Shown here piece after piece: positions 1 to 7,732 of a DNA stretch of 23,735 nt. The stretch spans positions 1 through 23,735 of the forward strand of contig JAFGPY010000287.1 of assembly GCA_016935955.1 (NCBI GenBank), read 5' to 3'. Under the pieces are notes generated by a model. It searched no databases. It saw only the letters and a program-made list of their open reading frames with translations, and was not told the DNA's origin. This DNA is from Planctomycetota bacterium (GTDB lineage: Bacteria > Planctomycetota > Phycisphaerae > FEN-1346 > JAACEH01). The position numbers were made by a program, and so were the translations under genes. How positions within the stretch are numbered: position 1 is the first letter of the stretch; each line of letters begins with the position of its first letter.

Positions 1-368
1 AGTGCCGGCCGCAGCGACTCGGCGGCCTGCAGTTTCAGCGTGTCGTAGACCAGTTTCTGGCGGTCCGGACAGATGCTGGCCAATCGTATCGCTTCGTCCA
101 GCGTGTGGGCCAGCAGGGGGGGATCGCGCCGCAGCTTCGCGGCCTCCGTGTAGATGCGGTGGACCAGCGCGTTGTCGTCCTCGATGGTTTCGGTGGCCAG
201 CGCCGCCTTGACCGCTTCGCCGTACCGCCTGTCGAACTCCCGCCGCACTCGCTCCGGCACCGGTTCCGCCGGCGGCACGGGCTCAAGCCGCTCGAACCCG
301 GCCTGCACCGTCGAGCAGACGGCCGCCGCAATCGTCAGGCATGCCGCTAATACGTGTCGCCGTTTCAT
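1..368 (-). CDS. Exported protein of unknown function, N-terminal part only
   Basis: The reading frame is open from an ATG at 366-368 to the window edge, giving 122 codons; the C-terminus lies outside. The start is well supported: a perfect AGGAGG lies at 375-380 on the minus strand, 6 bases before the ATG. The protein opens with a classic signal peptide (MKRRHVLAACLTIAAAVCSTVQA, positive n-region then Ala/Val-rich core, AxA-type end near residue 23), so it is probably exported to the periplasm. The mature part is charged and helical (EPVPERVRREFDRRYGEAV, then KLVYDTLKLQAAESLRPA at the edge), with nothing I recognise. It is divergent from the hydrolase at 582 and has a candidate promoter at 426-454. 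Export is fairly secure; function is unknown. Confidence 0.75.
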   Translation of the reverse strand, partial: MKRRHVLAACLTIAAAVCSTVQAGFERLEPVPPAEPVPERVRREFDRRYGEAVKAALATETIEDDNALVHRIYTEAAKLRRDPPLLAHTLDEAIRLASICPDRQKLVYDTLKLQAAESLRPA

Positions 369-425
369 CCCGGACCTCCTGTCGAATGGACATTCCTGTC
401 GCGAGACCGCTGGGCACCACCCGTA

Positions 426-454
426 GTGATAACTCTTTGCCAGCTACGGTGCAA
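426..454 (-). promoter_or_regulatory. Candidate sigma70-type promoter for the truncated exported gene
   Basis: On the minus strand a -35 TTGCAC (449-454) is separated by 17 bases from a -10 TATCAC (426-431). It would start transcription about 50 bases before the ATG at 368. Match to consensus is moderate. Confidence 0.4.
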
Positions 455-498
455 CCCCTTCCTTCGCCGCCGAGCAGCCCCGGTTCCCGCGATCCTGC

Positions 499-528
499 TT
501 GCTCGCCGGCTCGGTGAGCGGCTATACT
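499..528 (+). promoter_or_regulatory. Candidate sigma70-type promoter for the alpha/beta hydrolase
   Basis: A -35 TTGCTC at 499-504 and a -10 TATACT at 523-528 are 18 bases apart. They lie about 55 bases upstream of the chosen start at 582, which fits that start rather than any upstream in-frame codon. Confidence 0.45.
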
Positions 529-581
529 CGCTGCTGGTCCGCAGTCTTCCTCTTGCGGCAAACTGGAGGTCGATTCAAGGC

Positions 582-1421
582 ATGAAGGTTCGCACGTATG
601 GCGCCGCCGGACCCTTGGTCATCGTCGTTCACGGCGGTCCGGGGGCCGTCGGTTCGATGACGCCGATCGCGCGCGGCCTGGCCGACCGCTTCCGCGTCCT
701 CGAGCCGTTCCAGCGGAGCAGCGGCGACGGCGCACCGCTGACGGTCGCTCGGCACGTGGCCGACCTGCACGGTCTGGTCGAATCGTGCGGCGCTGGCGCC
801 CGTCCGGCCCTGGTCGGCCATTCCTGGGGCGCGATGCTGGTCCTGGCCTATGCGGCCGCGCACCCCGACGAGGCTGGGCCTCTGGCGCTGATCGGCTGCG
901 GCACGTTCGACTTGGCGGCGCGGGCTCGGCTGCGGGAGATTGTGGCCGAGCGCACCACGGTCGACGTGCGGAGGCAACTCGACCGACTGGCGGACGAGAT
1001 CCCCGACCCGAACAAGCGGCTTGCCGCCATGGGCAGGATCATGGAACGGCTCTACGCGTTCGATCCCATTGACGACGATGCCGCCGATGATGCGGCCGAG
1101 GCAGGGGACGACACCGGGCGACAGGGCGTTGACGCGACGGGCTACGAGCAGACGTGGCAGGACATGTTGCGGCTACAGGCCGAGGGTGTCTACCCTGCGG
1201 CCTTCGCCGCCATCCGCTCGCCGGTCCTCATGCTGCACGGTTCGCACGATCCGCATCCGGGGCGGATGATTCGTGACGGGTTGCAGCCCCTTCTGCCGCA
1301 ACTGGAGTACCGCGAACTGGACCGTTGCGGCCACAGCCCGTGGCAGGAGCGGCAGGCCCGAGACGAGTTCTTCGCCGCACTGCGCGAATGGCTCCTGCGC
1401 GCGTGCGAGAACCGATCGTGA
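582..1421 (+). CDS. Alpha/beta hydrolase, proline iminopeptidase-like
   Basis: A 279-aa serine hydrolase of the alpha/beta fold. It carries the HGGPG oxyanion-hole motif (residues 17-21) typical of the proline iminopeptidase branch, the nucleophile elbow GHSWGA with Ser81, a late Asp in HGSHDPHPG and the catalytic His in CGHSPW near the C-terminus, so the triad is complete. Residues of roughly 125-190 form the cap and include an acidic stretch (DPIDDDAADDAAEAGDD). There is no signal peptide, so it is probably cytoplasmic. The frame extends upstream, but I start at ATG 582 because GGAGG sits at 565-569 and the homologous domain begins directly after; a candidate promoter lies just before. The substrate cannot be read from sequence: peptide, ester or epoxide are all possible. 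Confidence 0.85.
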   Translation: MKVRTYGAAGPLVIVVHGGPGAVGSMTPIARGLADRFRVLEPFQRSSGDGAPLTVARHVADLHGLVESCGAGARPALVGHSWGAMLVLAYAAAHPDEAGPLALIGCGTFDLAARARLREIVAERTTVDVRRQLDRLADEIPDPNKRLAAMGRIMERLYAFDPIDDDAADDAAEAGDDTGRQGVDATGYEQTWQDMLRLQAEGVYPAAFAAIRSPVLMLHGSHDPHPGRMIRDGLQPLLPQLEYRELDRCGHSPWQERQARDEFFAALREWLLRACENRS

Positions 1422-1427
1422 AACGAG

Positions 1428-1458
1428 AAGGGCCGACCGCTTCGCGCGGCCGGCCCTT
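1428..1458 (+). terminator. Hairpin after the hydrolase, probable terminator
   Basis: Seven bases after the stop codon, arms AAGGGCCG (1428-1435) and CGGCCCTT (1451-1458) pair perfectly; an inner CCGC/GCGG stem continues beyond one mismatch and closes with a short TTCGC loop. No T-run follows, so intrinsic termination is plausible but not certain. Confidence 0.5.
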
Positions 1459-1481
1459 GATGATGCGAGACTCATTTGCGG

Positions 1482-1505
1482 CATGCTTCTGCAAGCAGAA
1501 GCATG
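1482..1505. repeat. Perfect 11-bp hairpin ending in CATGGCACCC
   Basis: CATGCTTCTGC (1482-1492) and GCAGAAGCATG (1495-1505) are perfect inverted copies separated by only AA. The right arm runs into GCACCC, giving CATGGCACCC, the same ending as in the repeat element at 16712-16859. It is probably a member of the same dispersed family. Confidence 0.7.
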
Positions 1506-1526
1506 GCACCCGGCGTAGGAGCGTAG

Positions 1527-1546
1527 GGGCGGCTCGCGAGCCGCCC
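1527..1546. repeat. Perfect 20-bp palindrome, REP-like
   Basis: The sequence GGGCGGCTCGCGAGCCGCCC is its own reverse complement. It is preceded by GTAGG, the GTAG-plus-palindrome layout seen in many REP elements mobilised by RAYT transposases. It shares the central GCTCGCGAGC with the palindrome at 1566-1585. Confidence 0.7.
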
Positions 1547-1565
1547 TCGGTGCTTTACGCCATCC

Positions 1566-1585
1566 GGGTCGCTCGCGAGCGACCC
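1566..1585. repeat. Second perfect 20-bp palindrome, REP-like
   Basis: GGGTCGCTCGCGAGCGACCC is a perfect palindrome 19 bases downstream of the first and ends 13 bases from the stop codon of the minus-strand gene at 1599. Besides being a repeat, it could serve as a transcription end for that gene. Confidence 0.7.
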
Positions 1586-1598
1586 CCGCAGGGATTCG

Positions 1599-4115
1599 CT
1601 ACCAGCGAACGTGTATCGATCCGGAGGTCTTCTCGACCACCACGCCGCCCGTGACCGGATCGACCTTCCACGTCAGGTCGCGTTCCAGTTCGCTCAGGTC
1701 GCGGACTTTGTACTTCTTCTTGAAGCGGTCCTCGGCCGTCGGGTCCTGGATCGTGTAGGGCACGATCCGCCGCACCTTCAGCGTCTTGTTGGCGACCGCA
1801 TCCTGCGACACGTAGAGCGTGACGACGGCGTCCTTGAGGCCGTGGATGTCGAAGGTCCGGTGCTCGCCCGGCACGGTCCGCTGTTCCTTGTAGCTGACCA
1901 GCGATTCGGCCTCCTGCCGCACGAACGCAAAGCACTCGCTATGGAACGTGCGATCCAGGCAGTACGTGGCGGCGCTCTTCTTGATCCGCGCCTGCCGCTC
2001 CGAGAGCAGCGGCGCACCGTCCGGGAAGCTCAACTGGACGCTGGTCGTCGCGTCGCGCTTGTGACCGTTGATGACGTAGCGGCCGCGGCTGCGCGAGGCG
2101 AACAGGCTGATGGCCTTCGTGGCCGCATCGTGGCGGCTCTGGCGGATGACCATGCCGAAGTCGGCCAGCAGGAAGCGGACCCATTCGGTCGCGTCGTGCG
2201 ACTCCTCGGCCGCAAAGAGAATCGGCTCCAGGCTGATCGGCTGGGCGTCGAACGGCAAGCTGCCGCGAATCCAGGCCACCTGGCCGCCCTTCCACGCGCG
2301 GCTCTTGCGGACCAGGGCGTAGACGCGGCGCTTACCGCCGCTGCCGACCGTGGCCCGGACCGACGTGCACTTGTAGCTCTTGTCGGCCACCTGCTCGCAG
2401 ACGCCGCCGTCGCAGATGCGGCCGATGTGGCGAAGCGGACGCTTCTTGCCCTTCACCTCGAACTCGTCGCCGGCCATCTTCATCGTCACGTCCAGGTCGC
2501 CGTCGACCGGCGTGTCGAGCTTGACGTTCAGCAGCTTCAGCAACTCCTTCGGGGCGTCGTGCAGCGACCCGTAGAGGATGGCCTTGCCGCCGGCCTTGAC
2601 GAAATCAATCAGCGGCGCGGCGTACTTCCAATCGGCCGCAGGCGTCGGGACGATCAGGATGCGGCCGGCCAGGGCCTTCGGGTTGTCCTTGACCACCTTG
2701 GCGAAGTTGTCGGTCGTGATAACCGTGTTCAGCGGCAACCCGGCGTCGATGGCCCGGGCGATGTACCAGTCGCCGAAGAACGACTTCTGAATCTGTCCGT
2801 TCGGCCGGTGCAACTCGTCCTGGTACTCGCTGAACGGATAGACCCACACCAGGGGACCGGCCTCGTCGGGCATCAGGTTGAAGGCCCGGCGGACGTGCGG
2901 CTCCACCTCGCTGGCCTGTGTCTTGGGCATCTCGCCGAAGCCCGTGTTCACGGTCATGACGCTCATGTCCGTGGCGCCTTCGACCTCGCCGCGATCGTTC
3001 AGCCGCGTGCAGGCTAGGGGACAGTAGACGTCGAACGGCTCGCGGTTGTAGTAGTCGTACCACGGCACCCCGGCGAACCAACTGTCGTTGATGTAGTAGC
3101 GGAACAGGATCGAGCGCGTGGGCGTCGAGCTGATCCGCGACAGGTGCGAGGCCATCTCCAGGCCGAGGTTCGCCGAGCCCCAGGGCGGATTCGGGGCGGG
3201 CGTGATGAGCTGGCCGCGACGGTAGATCTCGCGGATGTCGATGCCGTGGCTCGTGGCGTCCATGCCGATCGAGTAGTTGGTGCCGCGAATGTCGATGCGG
3301 CCGCTGGGATACTCCTTGCGGAACTCCTCCCAGAACGAGACGAACTGCTTGATGCTCTCGGGGGCCAGCTCCGGGTGGTACTCCAGGCCGTTGAAGACCT
3401 CGCCCACGTAGTTCCACGCGTAGTGCGTCAGGCCGAAGCCGTTCGACAGCCAGACATAGTCCAAGCCGACCGCTTCGCTGAACAGCCGCAACTGCCGACC
3501 CAGGAACGTGCCGAAGTGCGTGCCCTGGGGCAGGCCGCCGGGGAACCCGGCATAGGGATAGTCGTCGCCGTTCATGTGGGCGTAGCAGCACAGGAACGAC
3601 AGGCTCTTGGGCATCTCCGAGTTGGGGCCGCCCTTCAGGAGTTCGGGGTGCCGCTCGAACTTGAACTTGCTCTCGACGAACTCCGGTCCGGCGTCGATCG
3701 TCGTGCCGACCTGGATCTCCACGCCGCACATCTCGCGGGCCGTGGCCTTGAAGATGCTGATGACGCGCTTCAGGTCCGCCGGGGTGAACTTCGGCGGGTT
3801 CTCGATGTAAGGCCGCGCGAACCACGTGCGGTAGTGGCGGCTCTCGGGATAGGCGTTGTACTGCAGGTTGTTGAAGCCGATGCAATCGTTCCATTTGAAC
3901 TCGGCGTTCATGTCGCCCGTGAAGTTGAAGACCTCGTCCCCGTCGCCGATCCACAGCAGCACGGACACGATCTCCGCGTCTTCGATCAGCCGCCGCCAGT
4001 TGTCGATCGCCGTGCGGCACTTGCCGCGGATCGACTCGTCGTCGAGCTGCGTGAAAATCTTCAAGCCGGTTTCGAGAATGACCCGCTTGAGAGTCCGGTC
4101 CTCCTCGCGAAACAT
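1599..4115 (-). CDS. Large hydrolase-like protein, possible glycoside hydrolase with GATase-like domain
   Basis: An 838-aa protein that I do not recognise as a named family. Residues 1-360 look like a TIM-barrel enzyme core: alternating hydrophobic strands and helices with polar strand ends such as VGTTIDAGPEF (136-146), LDYVWLSNGFG (218-228) and SGRIDIRGTNYSIGMD (271-286), rich in Trp and Tyr as in sugar-binding clefts. Residues 445-525 resemble the Rossmann/GATase-like domain that follows the barrel in GH42-type enzymes (AGRILIVPTPAADWKYAAPLIDF within it). The remainder looks like beta-rich domains. There is no signal peptide, so it should act in the cytoplasm. The start at ATG 4113-4115 is backed by AAAGGAG 9 bases upstream and a strong promoter at 4209-4236. 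The hydrolase role is inference; no catalytic pair is proven. Confidence 0.6.
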   Translation of the reverse strand: MFREEDRTLKRVILETGLKIFTQLDDESIRGKCRTAIDNWRRLIEDAEIVSVLLWIGDGDEVFNFTGDMNAEFKWNDCIGFNNLQYNAYPESRHYRTWFARPYIENPPKFTPADLKRVISIFKATAREMCGVEIQVGTTIDAGPEFVESKFKFERHPELLKGGPNSEMPKSLSFLCCYAHMNGDDYPYAGFPGGLPQGTHFGTFLGRQLRLFSEAVGLDYVWLSNGFGLTHYAWNYVGEVFNGLEYHPELAPESIKQFVSFWEEFRKEYPSGRIDIRGTNYSIGMDATSHGIDIREIYRRGQLITPAPNPPWGSANLGLEMASHLSRISSTPTRSILFRYYINDSWFAGVPWYDYYNREPFDVYCPLACTRLNDRGEVEGATDMSVMTVNTGFGEMPKTQASEVEPHVRRAFNLMPDEAGPLVWVYPFSEYQDELHRPNGQIQKSFFGDWYIARAIDAGLPLNTVITTDNFAKVVKDNPKALAGRILIVPTPAADWKYAAPLIDFVKAGGKAILYGSLHDAPKELLKLLNVKLDTPVDGDLDVTMKMAGDEFEVKGKKRPLRHIGRICDGGVCEQVADKSYKCTSVRATVGSGGKRRVYALVRKSRAWKGGQVAWIRGSLPFDAQPISLEPILFAAEESHDATEWVRFLLADFGMVIRQSRHDAATKAISLFASRSRGRYVINGHKRDATTSVQLSFPDGAPLLSERQARIKKSAATYCLDRTFHSECFAFVRQEAESLVSYKEQRTVPGEHRTFDIHGLKDAVVTLYVSQDAVANKTLKVRRIVPYTIQDPTAEDRFKKKYKVRDLSELERDLTWKVDPVTGGVVVEKTSGSIHVRW

Positions 4116-4208
4116 GGAAACGTCTCCTTTCGTGTCGCCTGCAAAACCGCCCGCCTCCGGACCGATTGCGGCACATTGCCGGCTCGGTCGCCCCGCGCGC
4201 GTTCAGAC

Positions 4209-4236
4209 ACTATACCTGTCGCCGCCGCGCAGTCAA
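4209..4236 (-). promoter_or_regulatory. Strong sigma70-type promoter for the 838-aa gene
   Basis: On the minus strand TTGACT (4231-4236) and TATAGT (4209-4214) are 16 bases apart; each differs from consensus at one base. The -35 overlaps the stop codon (4233-4235) of the upstream minus-strand gene, so the 838-aa gene can be transcribed on its own with a leader of roughly 85 bases. Confidence 0.6.
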
Positions 4237-5018
4237 TCGCCCTTAGCGGCATATTCGGTTGCACTATTTCCCATTGTCTGTAGCTTTGCCCGGGGACGGG
4301 TCTCGCCCTGGAGCAGGTACTGCATCTCCTTGCGACCCGCGGCAAGCATGCGGTCGAGTTCGGCCGTGTGCTTTTCGTCCACGTAGGGTCGCAGGAGTTC
4401 GAGGGCGGCTGACGCATCGCGATAGGCGGCGATGATGTCGCCCGCCAGGGCCTGGGCCCGGGCCTGTCGGGCCTCCGCCATGAGCGTCTCGCGGAACTCG
4501 GGGCTCAGGTCGCTGTCCTTCAACTCGCCCCGTCGTTGGCCTCCGGCGTTGCCGATTTGGCGCTTGCACTCCATCGCCCTGCTGGCGGCATCGGCCAGCA
4601 GATCCACGACCTCGTCATTGGCACCGAGTTGCTCGGCAGTGAGTCCTAATCTGTCGAGGAGAGCCTCGGCGATGGTTTCGCCGAGAGAGAACTCGTCCGA
4701 AGACCCAACGGGGAAGAACCGCGCGCCGGAAGGCTCCTGTGCGGCGGGGGCGTTCGGTGCCGAATTCTCGTGGCCCTTGGTGGGCTCGGCGGCATGTCCG
4801 TCCGTCTGCGGCTGCACCTTCCGCGCGGCCGGGGGTGCGACGTTGCCCACATGGGGCGCAGGATTCTCGGTGGAGTCCGGGTCGGGCAGGGCAGCGGACG
4901 CCGGGAGAGCCGTCGTGGCCTTCGGCCGGCTTCTGACCAGCGCGACGAACAAGACCAACGCAACGATGGCCGCGATGATGACGGCGGCAACAACTTGTTG
5001 AGGAACTCGTCTCGTCAC
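4233..5018 (-). CDS. Membrane-anchored protein of unknown function with helical C-terminal domain
   Basis: A 261-aa protein when started at the GTG at 5016-5018. Residues 8-29 form one membrane helix (VVAAVIIAAIVALVLFVALV), followed by RSRPK, which predicts the helix start facing out or a signal anchor. Residues 30-105 are Pro/Ala-rich low complexity, probably a flexible linker. The rest is charged and helical (LTAEQLGANDEVVDLLADAA; QARAQALAGDIIAAYRDASA), and could be a helical-repeat or TPR-like domain. Start choice: this GTG sits directly before the anchor and has GGCGG upstream; an alternative in-frame GTG at 5061-5063 adds 15 residues. A TACAAT -10 box lies at 5090-5095 on the same strand without a clear -35. 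Function is unknown. Confidence 0.65.
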   Translation of the reverse strand: MTRRVPQQVVAAVIIAAIVALVLFVALVRSRPKATTALPASAALPDPDSTENPAPHVGNVAPPAARKVQPQTDGHAAEPTKGHENSAPNAPAAQEPSGARFFPVGSSDEFSLGETIAEALLDRLGLTAEQLGANDEVVDLLADAASRAMECKRQIGNAGGQRRGELKDSDLSPEFRETLMAEARQARAQALAGDIIAAYRDASAALELLRPYVDEKHTAELDRMLAAGRKEMQYLLQGETRPRAKLQTMGNSATEYAAKGD

Positions 5019-5063
5019 GGTGCCCCCCGCCTGCGGACACTCAGACAGCGACAGAAGCCGCAC

Positions 5064-5452
5064 TCATGCTTGACCCTGCGTTACTAACCATTGTACCAGA
5101 TGACATGCAGTGTCGGTCATGCGAAAGGCCGTGAGGATCGCGGCTGCGCGACTCCCTGAAGGATACGGGGCCGGGCATCGTGGAAGACCGCCCTCGCATC
5201 GTTCGGCCCGCACGGTCCCATATGCTCCAGACAATCCAGCCGGCCGCCTTCGCCATACCGCCGGCTTTCTTTGCCGCCCATCCGCTCGACTGCGAGTGGT
5301 GACCATGCCGACGCTACTGTGAGAAACGGTTCTGGGGATACCGGAGTTGCAGGGCCTTCCATGATAAACCGAAAACTAACTACTGTGGTCATTCAACGCA
5401 AGCATTGCCGATGAAAAGGGACCCCCAAAGGCATGTATTACTTGCCTTTCAC
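5064..5452. other. Non-coding gap upstream of the PEP-CTERM gene
   Basis: No credible gene is visible. Short frames exist on both strands, but they have no ribosome site, no GC-rich third positions and no recognisable domain. Base composition becomes more AT-rich from about 5330 onward towards the promoter at 5453. The first 35 bases may hold the -10 of the minus-strand gene at 4233-5018. Confidence 0.5.
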
Positions 5453-5482
5453 TTGACAAAGCGTTTTTCTAGGGAATATTTA
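5453..5482 (+). promoter_or_regulatory. Sigma70-type promoter for the PEP-CTERM gene, long leader
   Basis: A perfect TTGACA (5453-5458) is followed after 18 bases by TATTTA (5477-5482) in a locally AT-rich patch that contrasts with the GC-rich surroundings. The start codon is at 5618, so a leader of about 130 bases is implied. That leader contains a 13-base odd-centred palindrome, GCACGTGACGTGC, at 5564-5576. Confidence 0.55.
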
Positions 5483-5617
5483 ATACTAGGACGTTCTCTT
5501 CGACCGGCACCGCCGGAAGACGGTGATAGTGTCGGCTTGAAGATCGGGGATGAGCGGCCACCTGCACGTGACGTGCGGCACGGCGGTCTGCGAAACAGAG
5601 TGAAGGGGGGCAATGTC

Positions 5618-6337
5618 ATGAGGACTTCCTGTCTGCGCCGCGCGATCTGCGCGGTGGTGGTGTGTGGGTGTCTGGCTTCGAGTGCTGCGGCCGAGGTGAC
5701 GTTTGGCTGGGAATACGGCGAAACCGAGGCCCGGTGCGACAACAACGGCGATTTGCTGGAAGTGCAGAATGCCGAATTCCCGGATGGCGCTCTCAGTTGG
5801 TCCATTGGGTGGGGTGCCGACATCGAGGGACTCCAGGCCGAGGCCGTTCCCACCCTCTCGGCACAGATCACGCCCACCGTCGGCGGCGGCTACTCGGTTG
5901 TGATCGACATCTCCGCCGAAGTCTACGCCAACCTGATTGATCCGTCTTCTGACCAGGCCAACGCCATGGTCGACATCTATTTTCAGTTGGCCATGTTTTT
6001 CCCCGCCGGGGAGTACTACGCCTACACGCTCGTCCCCGACGGCGACATCGGCGACATCGCAGAGGAGACCGGTGACTGCACACTGTCGCTGGCCTTTGTC
6101 GTGCTCAACGATTCGAACGAAGACGAACTCGTGCACGTCCTGAGCCCACGCGATGAGGGCTATTCGCTTTACGGCGGCATCATCCTGGAGGCCAACGACG
6201 CCCTTCGCGACGGTCTGGAGTCGCACTGCCTGCTCACCGAGACCATTACGCTCGAACTCACACCCGTGCCCGAACCGGCCTCGCTGAGCCTGTTGGCACT
6301 GGGCGGTATCCTGCTGCTTCGCCGTCGCAGGGGCTGA
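5618..6337 (+). CDS. PEP-CTERM sorting-domain secreted protein
   Basis: A 239-aa exported protein. The N-terminus is a signal peptide (MRTSCLRRAICAVVVCGCLA, ending around SSAAA near residue 25). The C-terminus is a full PEP-CTERM signal: VPEP, then the hydrophobic stretch ASLSLLALGGILLL, then RRRRG. Exosortase systems recognise this signal, cleave it and pass the protein to the cell surface or matrix. The body between is acidic and beta-rich (VGGGYSVVIDISAEVYANLI) with no family I can name. I start at ATG 5618 because AAGGGGGG lies just upstream and the signal peptide begins there, although the frame runs further up. No exosortase gene lies in the window, so it must be elsewhere. Convergent with the beta-helix gene across the hairpin at 6370-6400. 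Confidence 0.85.
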   Translation: MRTSCLRRAICAVVVCGCLASSAAAEVTFGWEYGETEARCDNNGDLLEVQNAEFPDGALSWSIGWGADIEGLQAEAVPTLSAQITPTVGGGYSVVIDISAEVYANLIDPSSDQANAMVDIYFQLAMFFPAGEYYAYTLVPDGDIGDIAEETGDCTLSLAFVVLNDSNEDELVHVLSPRDEGYSLYGGIILEANDALRDGLESHCLLTETITLELTPVPEPASLSLLALGGILLLRRRRG

Positions 6338-6369
6338 AGCGGTTCGCAATAGCGCACGTGCATGATCTG

Positions 6370-6400
6370 ACAGGCGGTCGGCTCTGGGTCGGCCGCCTGT
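6370..6400. terminator. Bidirectional terminator hairpin between convergent genes
   Basis: ACAGGCGG (6370-6377) pairs perfectly with CCGCCTGT (6393-6400), and the interior (TCGGCT / GGTCGG with wobble pairs) extends the stem around a tiny loop. It sits in the 93-base gap between the PEP-CTERM stop (6337) and the beta-helix stop (6431), where it can serve both. No clear T-run. Confidence 0.6.
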
Positions 6401-6430
6401 TCCATCCTCGCAAGTTCTCCAAGCCGCATG

Positions 6431-7732
6431 TCACGGTTGCGGCGGGTCGGGCGGGCGGACCTCGGCCTGCATCTTCCTGAAGTAGGCCTGCCACATCTCC
6501 ATGAACGGCTTGTCATCGGGCATGCGTTCCAGCGGGCCGATCGAGGGCTTGTCCTTGGGGCGCTCGCGGCCCAGGATGTCCAGCGGCGGCACGGTGCCGG
6601 GCGTTGCAGCCCCCAGGGCAGGGCAGCCCTCCTTCAGGCGGAAATCCTTGGCGGCACGGTCCACGAAGAGGTCCTCCGGGGCGACTAGCGGCAGTTCGCG
6701 GCCCAGGTTGCCCTCGGCCCAGTGCTTCTTCATCACCAGGTTGGCCGAGACCACGTCCTGCTCGCGCTTGGACATGCCGAACAGGTGCAGGATATTGTTC
6801 TGCAGCGTGACCTTGCCGGTCATGTTCGCCAGGTTCACGGTCTGCGTGCTGTAGGCGTGCTTGGGGTCGCAGATGATGAGGTTGTTGCGGACCAGCATGT
6901 CGGTCGACGGCGACACGGTCAGGCCGTGGACCTGGGCCGTGATGCAGACATTGTTTTCGATGACGATGTCCTCGTAGGTGGTTTCCTTCTTGGTCCAGCT
7001 CAGAAAGAGCGTCTGCATGTCCGGGCACTCGAAGAGATTGCCGCGGACGGTCAGCCGCCGCGTGTTGCCCAGTTGCAGCCCGTCGGCGTGGGCGCCTTCC
7101 TTGCGGCGCATGTCATGGACCCAGTTGCCCTCGATCAGGATGTCGTCGCCGTTGCCCTGGAAGGCGTCGGAGGTGCCGTTGGTGACTTCGTTGAAGCGGT
7201 ACTCGGCGCCCTTCAGCCCGCCCATCATCATCTGCGAGTCGGTGTCGGTCGCCACGTTGCAACCATAGACGCCCGCGTGCTCGCATTCCATCAGCCCGAC
7301 GCCCCAATGGCTGCTGCCGCTGAAGGCGCAGCGGACGAACTGCACCCAACGGGCCTTGTGGATGCGCACCGGGTTGGGGATCGTCAGCCCCTCGAACCGC
7401 AAGTACGAGTAGCGGCCCTCGTAATCGGTCTTCAGTCCCGTCACCGTGACCTTGCCCTTGGCGTCATCGGCGGCACGGATCGTGACCATCCGCCCCTCGA
7501 ACGCCTTCTTGGGCAGGGTGAATTCGTAGTCGCCGGTCGCAAGCACGATCACGTCGCCCGGGACCGCCGAGTCCACGGCCTTGGCCAGCGTCTGCCAGGG
7601 CGTTTCGGCCGTTCCGGCCGCAGCGTCGCTGCCGCCCGGCGCGACGTGATACGTGGCGGCAAGGGCGGGACACGTCCAGAATAATGCCGCCGTCAGGATG
7701 GCGGAAACGGTTGCTGTCGAGCGTAGGCTCAT
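6431..7732 (-). CDS. Secreted right-handed beta-helix protein, polysaccharide lyase-like
   Basis: A 433-aa protein with a signal peptide cut near ALA-AT at residues 23-27. The mature N-terminus, ATYHVAPGGSDAAAGTAETP, is the hallmark opening of secreted parallel beta-helix proteins related to pectate lyase-like and polysaccharide lyase families. The body shows repeated coils with Asn ladders: ILIEGNWVHDM, LTVRGNLFECP, IVIENNVCITA, MLVRNNLIICD, VTLQNNILHLF. It ends in a Pro-rich tail (VRPPDPPQP). It probably binds or cleaves a polysaccharide outside the cytoplasm, but no catalytic set is certain. ATG 7732 is preferred over an in-frame GTG at 7738, because the ribosome site GAGGTG overlaps that GTG and is correctly spaced for the ATG. 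Confidence 0.8.
   Translation of the reverse strand: MSLRSTATVSAILTAALFWTCPALAATYHVAPGGSDAAAGTAETPWQTLAKAVDSAVPGDVIVLATGDYEFTLPKKAFEGRMVTIRAADDAKGKVTVTGLKTDYEGRYSYLRFEGLTIPNPVRIHKARWVQFVRCAFSGSSHWGVGLMECEHAGVYGCNVATDTDSQMMMGGLKGAEYRFNEVTNGTSDAFQGNGDDILIEGNWVHDMRRKEGAHADGLQLGNTRRLTVRGNLFECPDMQTLFLSWTKKETTYEDIVIENNVCITAQVHGLTVSPSTDMLVRNNLIICDPKHAYSTQTVNLANMTGKVTLQNNILHLFGMSKREQDVVSANLVMKKHWAEGNLGRELPLVAPEDLFVDRAAKDFRLKEGCPALGAATPGTVPPLDILGRERPKDKPSIGPLERMPDDKPFMEMWQAYFRKMQAEVRPPDPPQP

Noticed and set aside
1611..3017. Open reading frame of 468 codons on the plus strand, opposite the 838-aa gene
   Set aside because: Translation is low-complexity Arg/Leu/Asp/Val text, with no ribosome site or domain; the minus-strand gene has promoter, ribosome site and fold-like sequence.
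5117..5392. Possible small minus-strand gene (91 codons) in the gap before the PEP-CTERM gene
   Set aside because: No ribosome site, no third-position GC preference, and no recognisable sequence; treated as non-coding.
5577..5591. Sigma54-like promoter (GGCACG ... TCTGC) before the PEP-CTERM gene, as some PEP-CTERM genes have
   Set aside because: The GG and GC elements are 11 bases apart instead of the strict 10, so it should not work as a -24/-12 promoter; the sigma70-type site at 5453-5482 is better.
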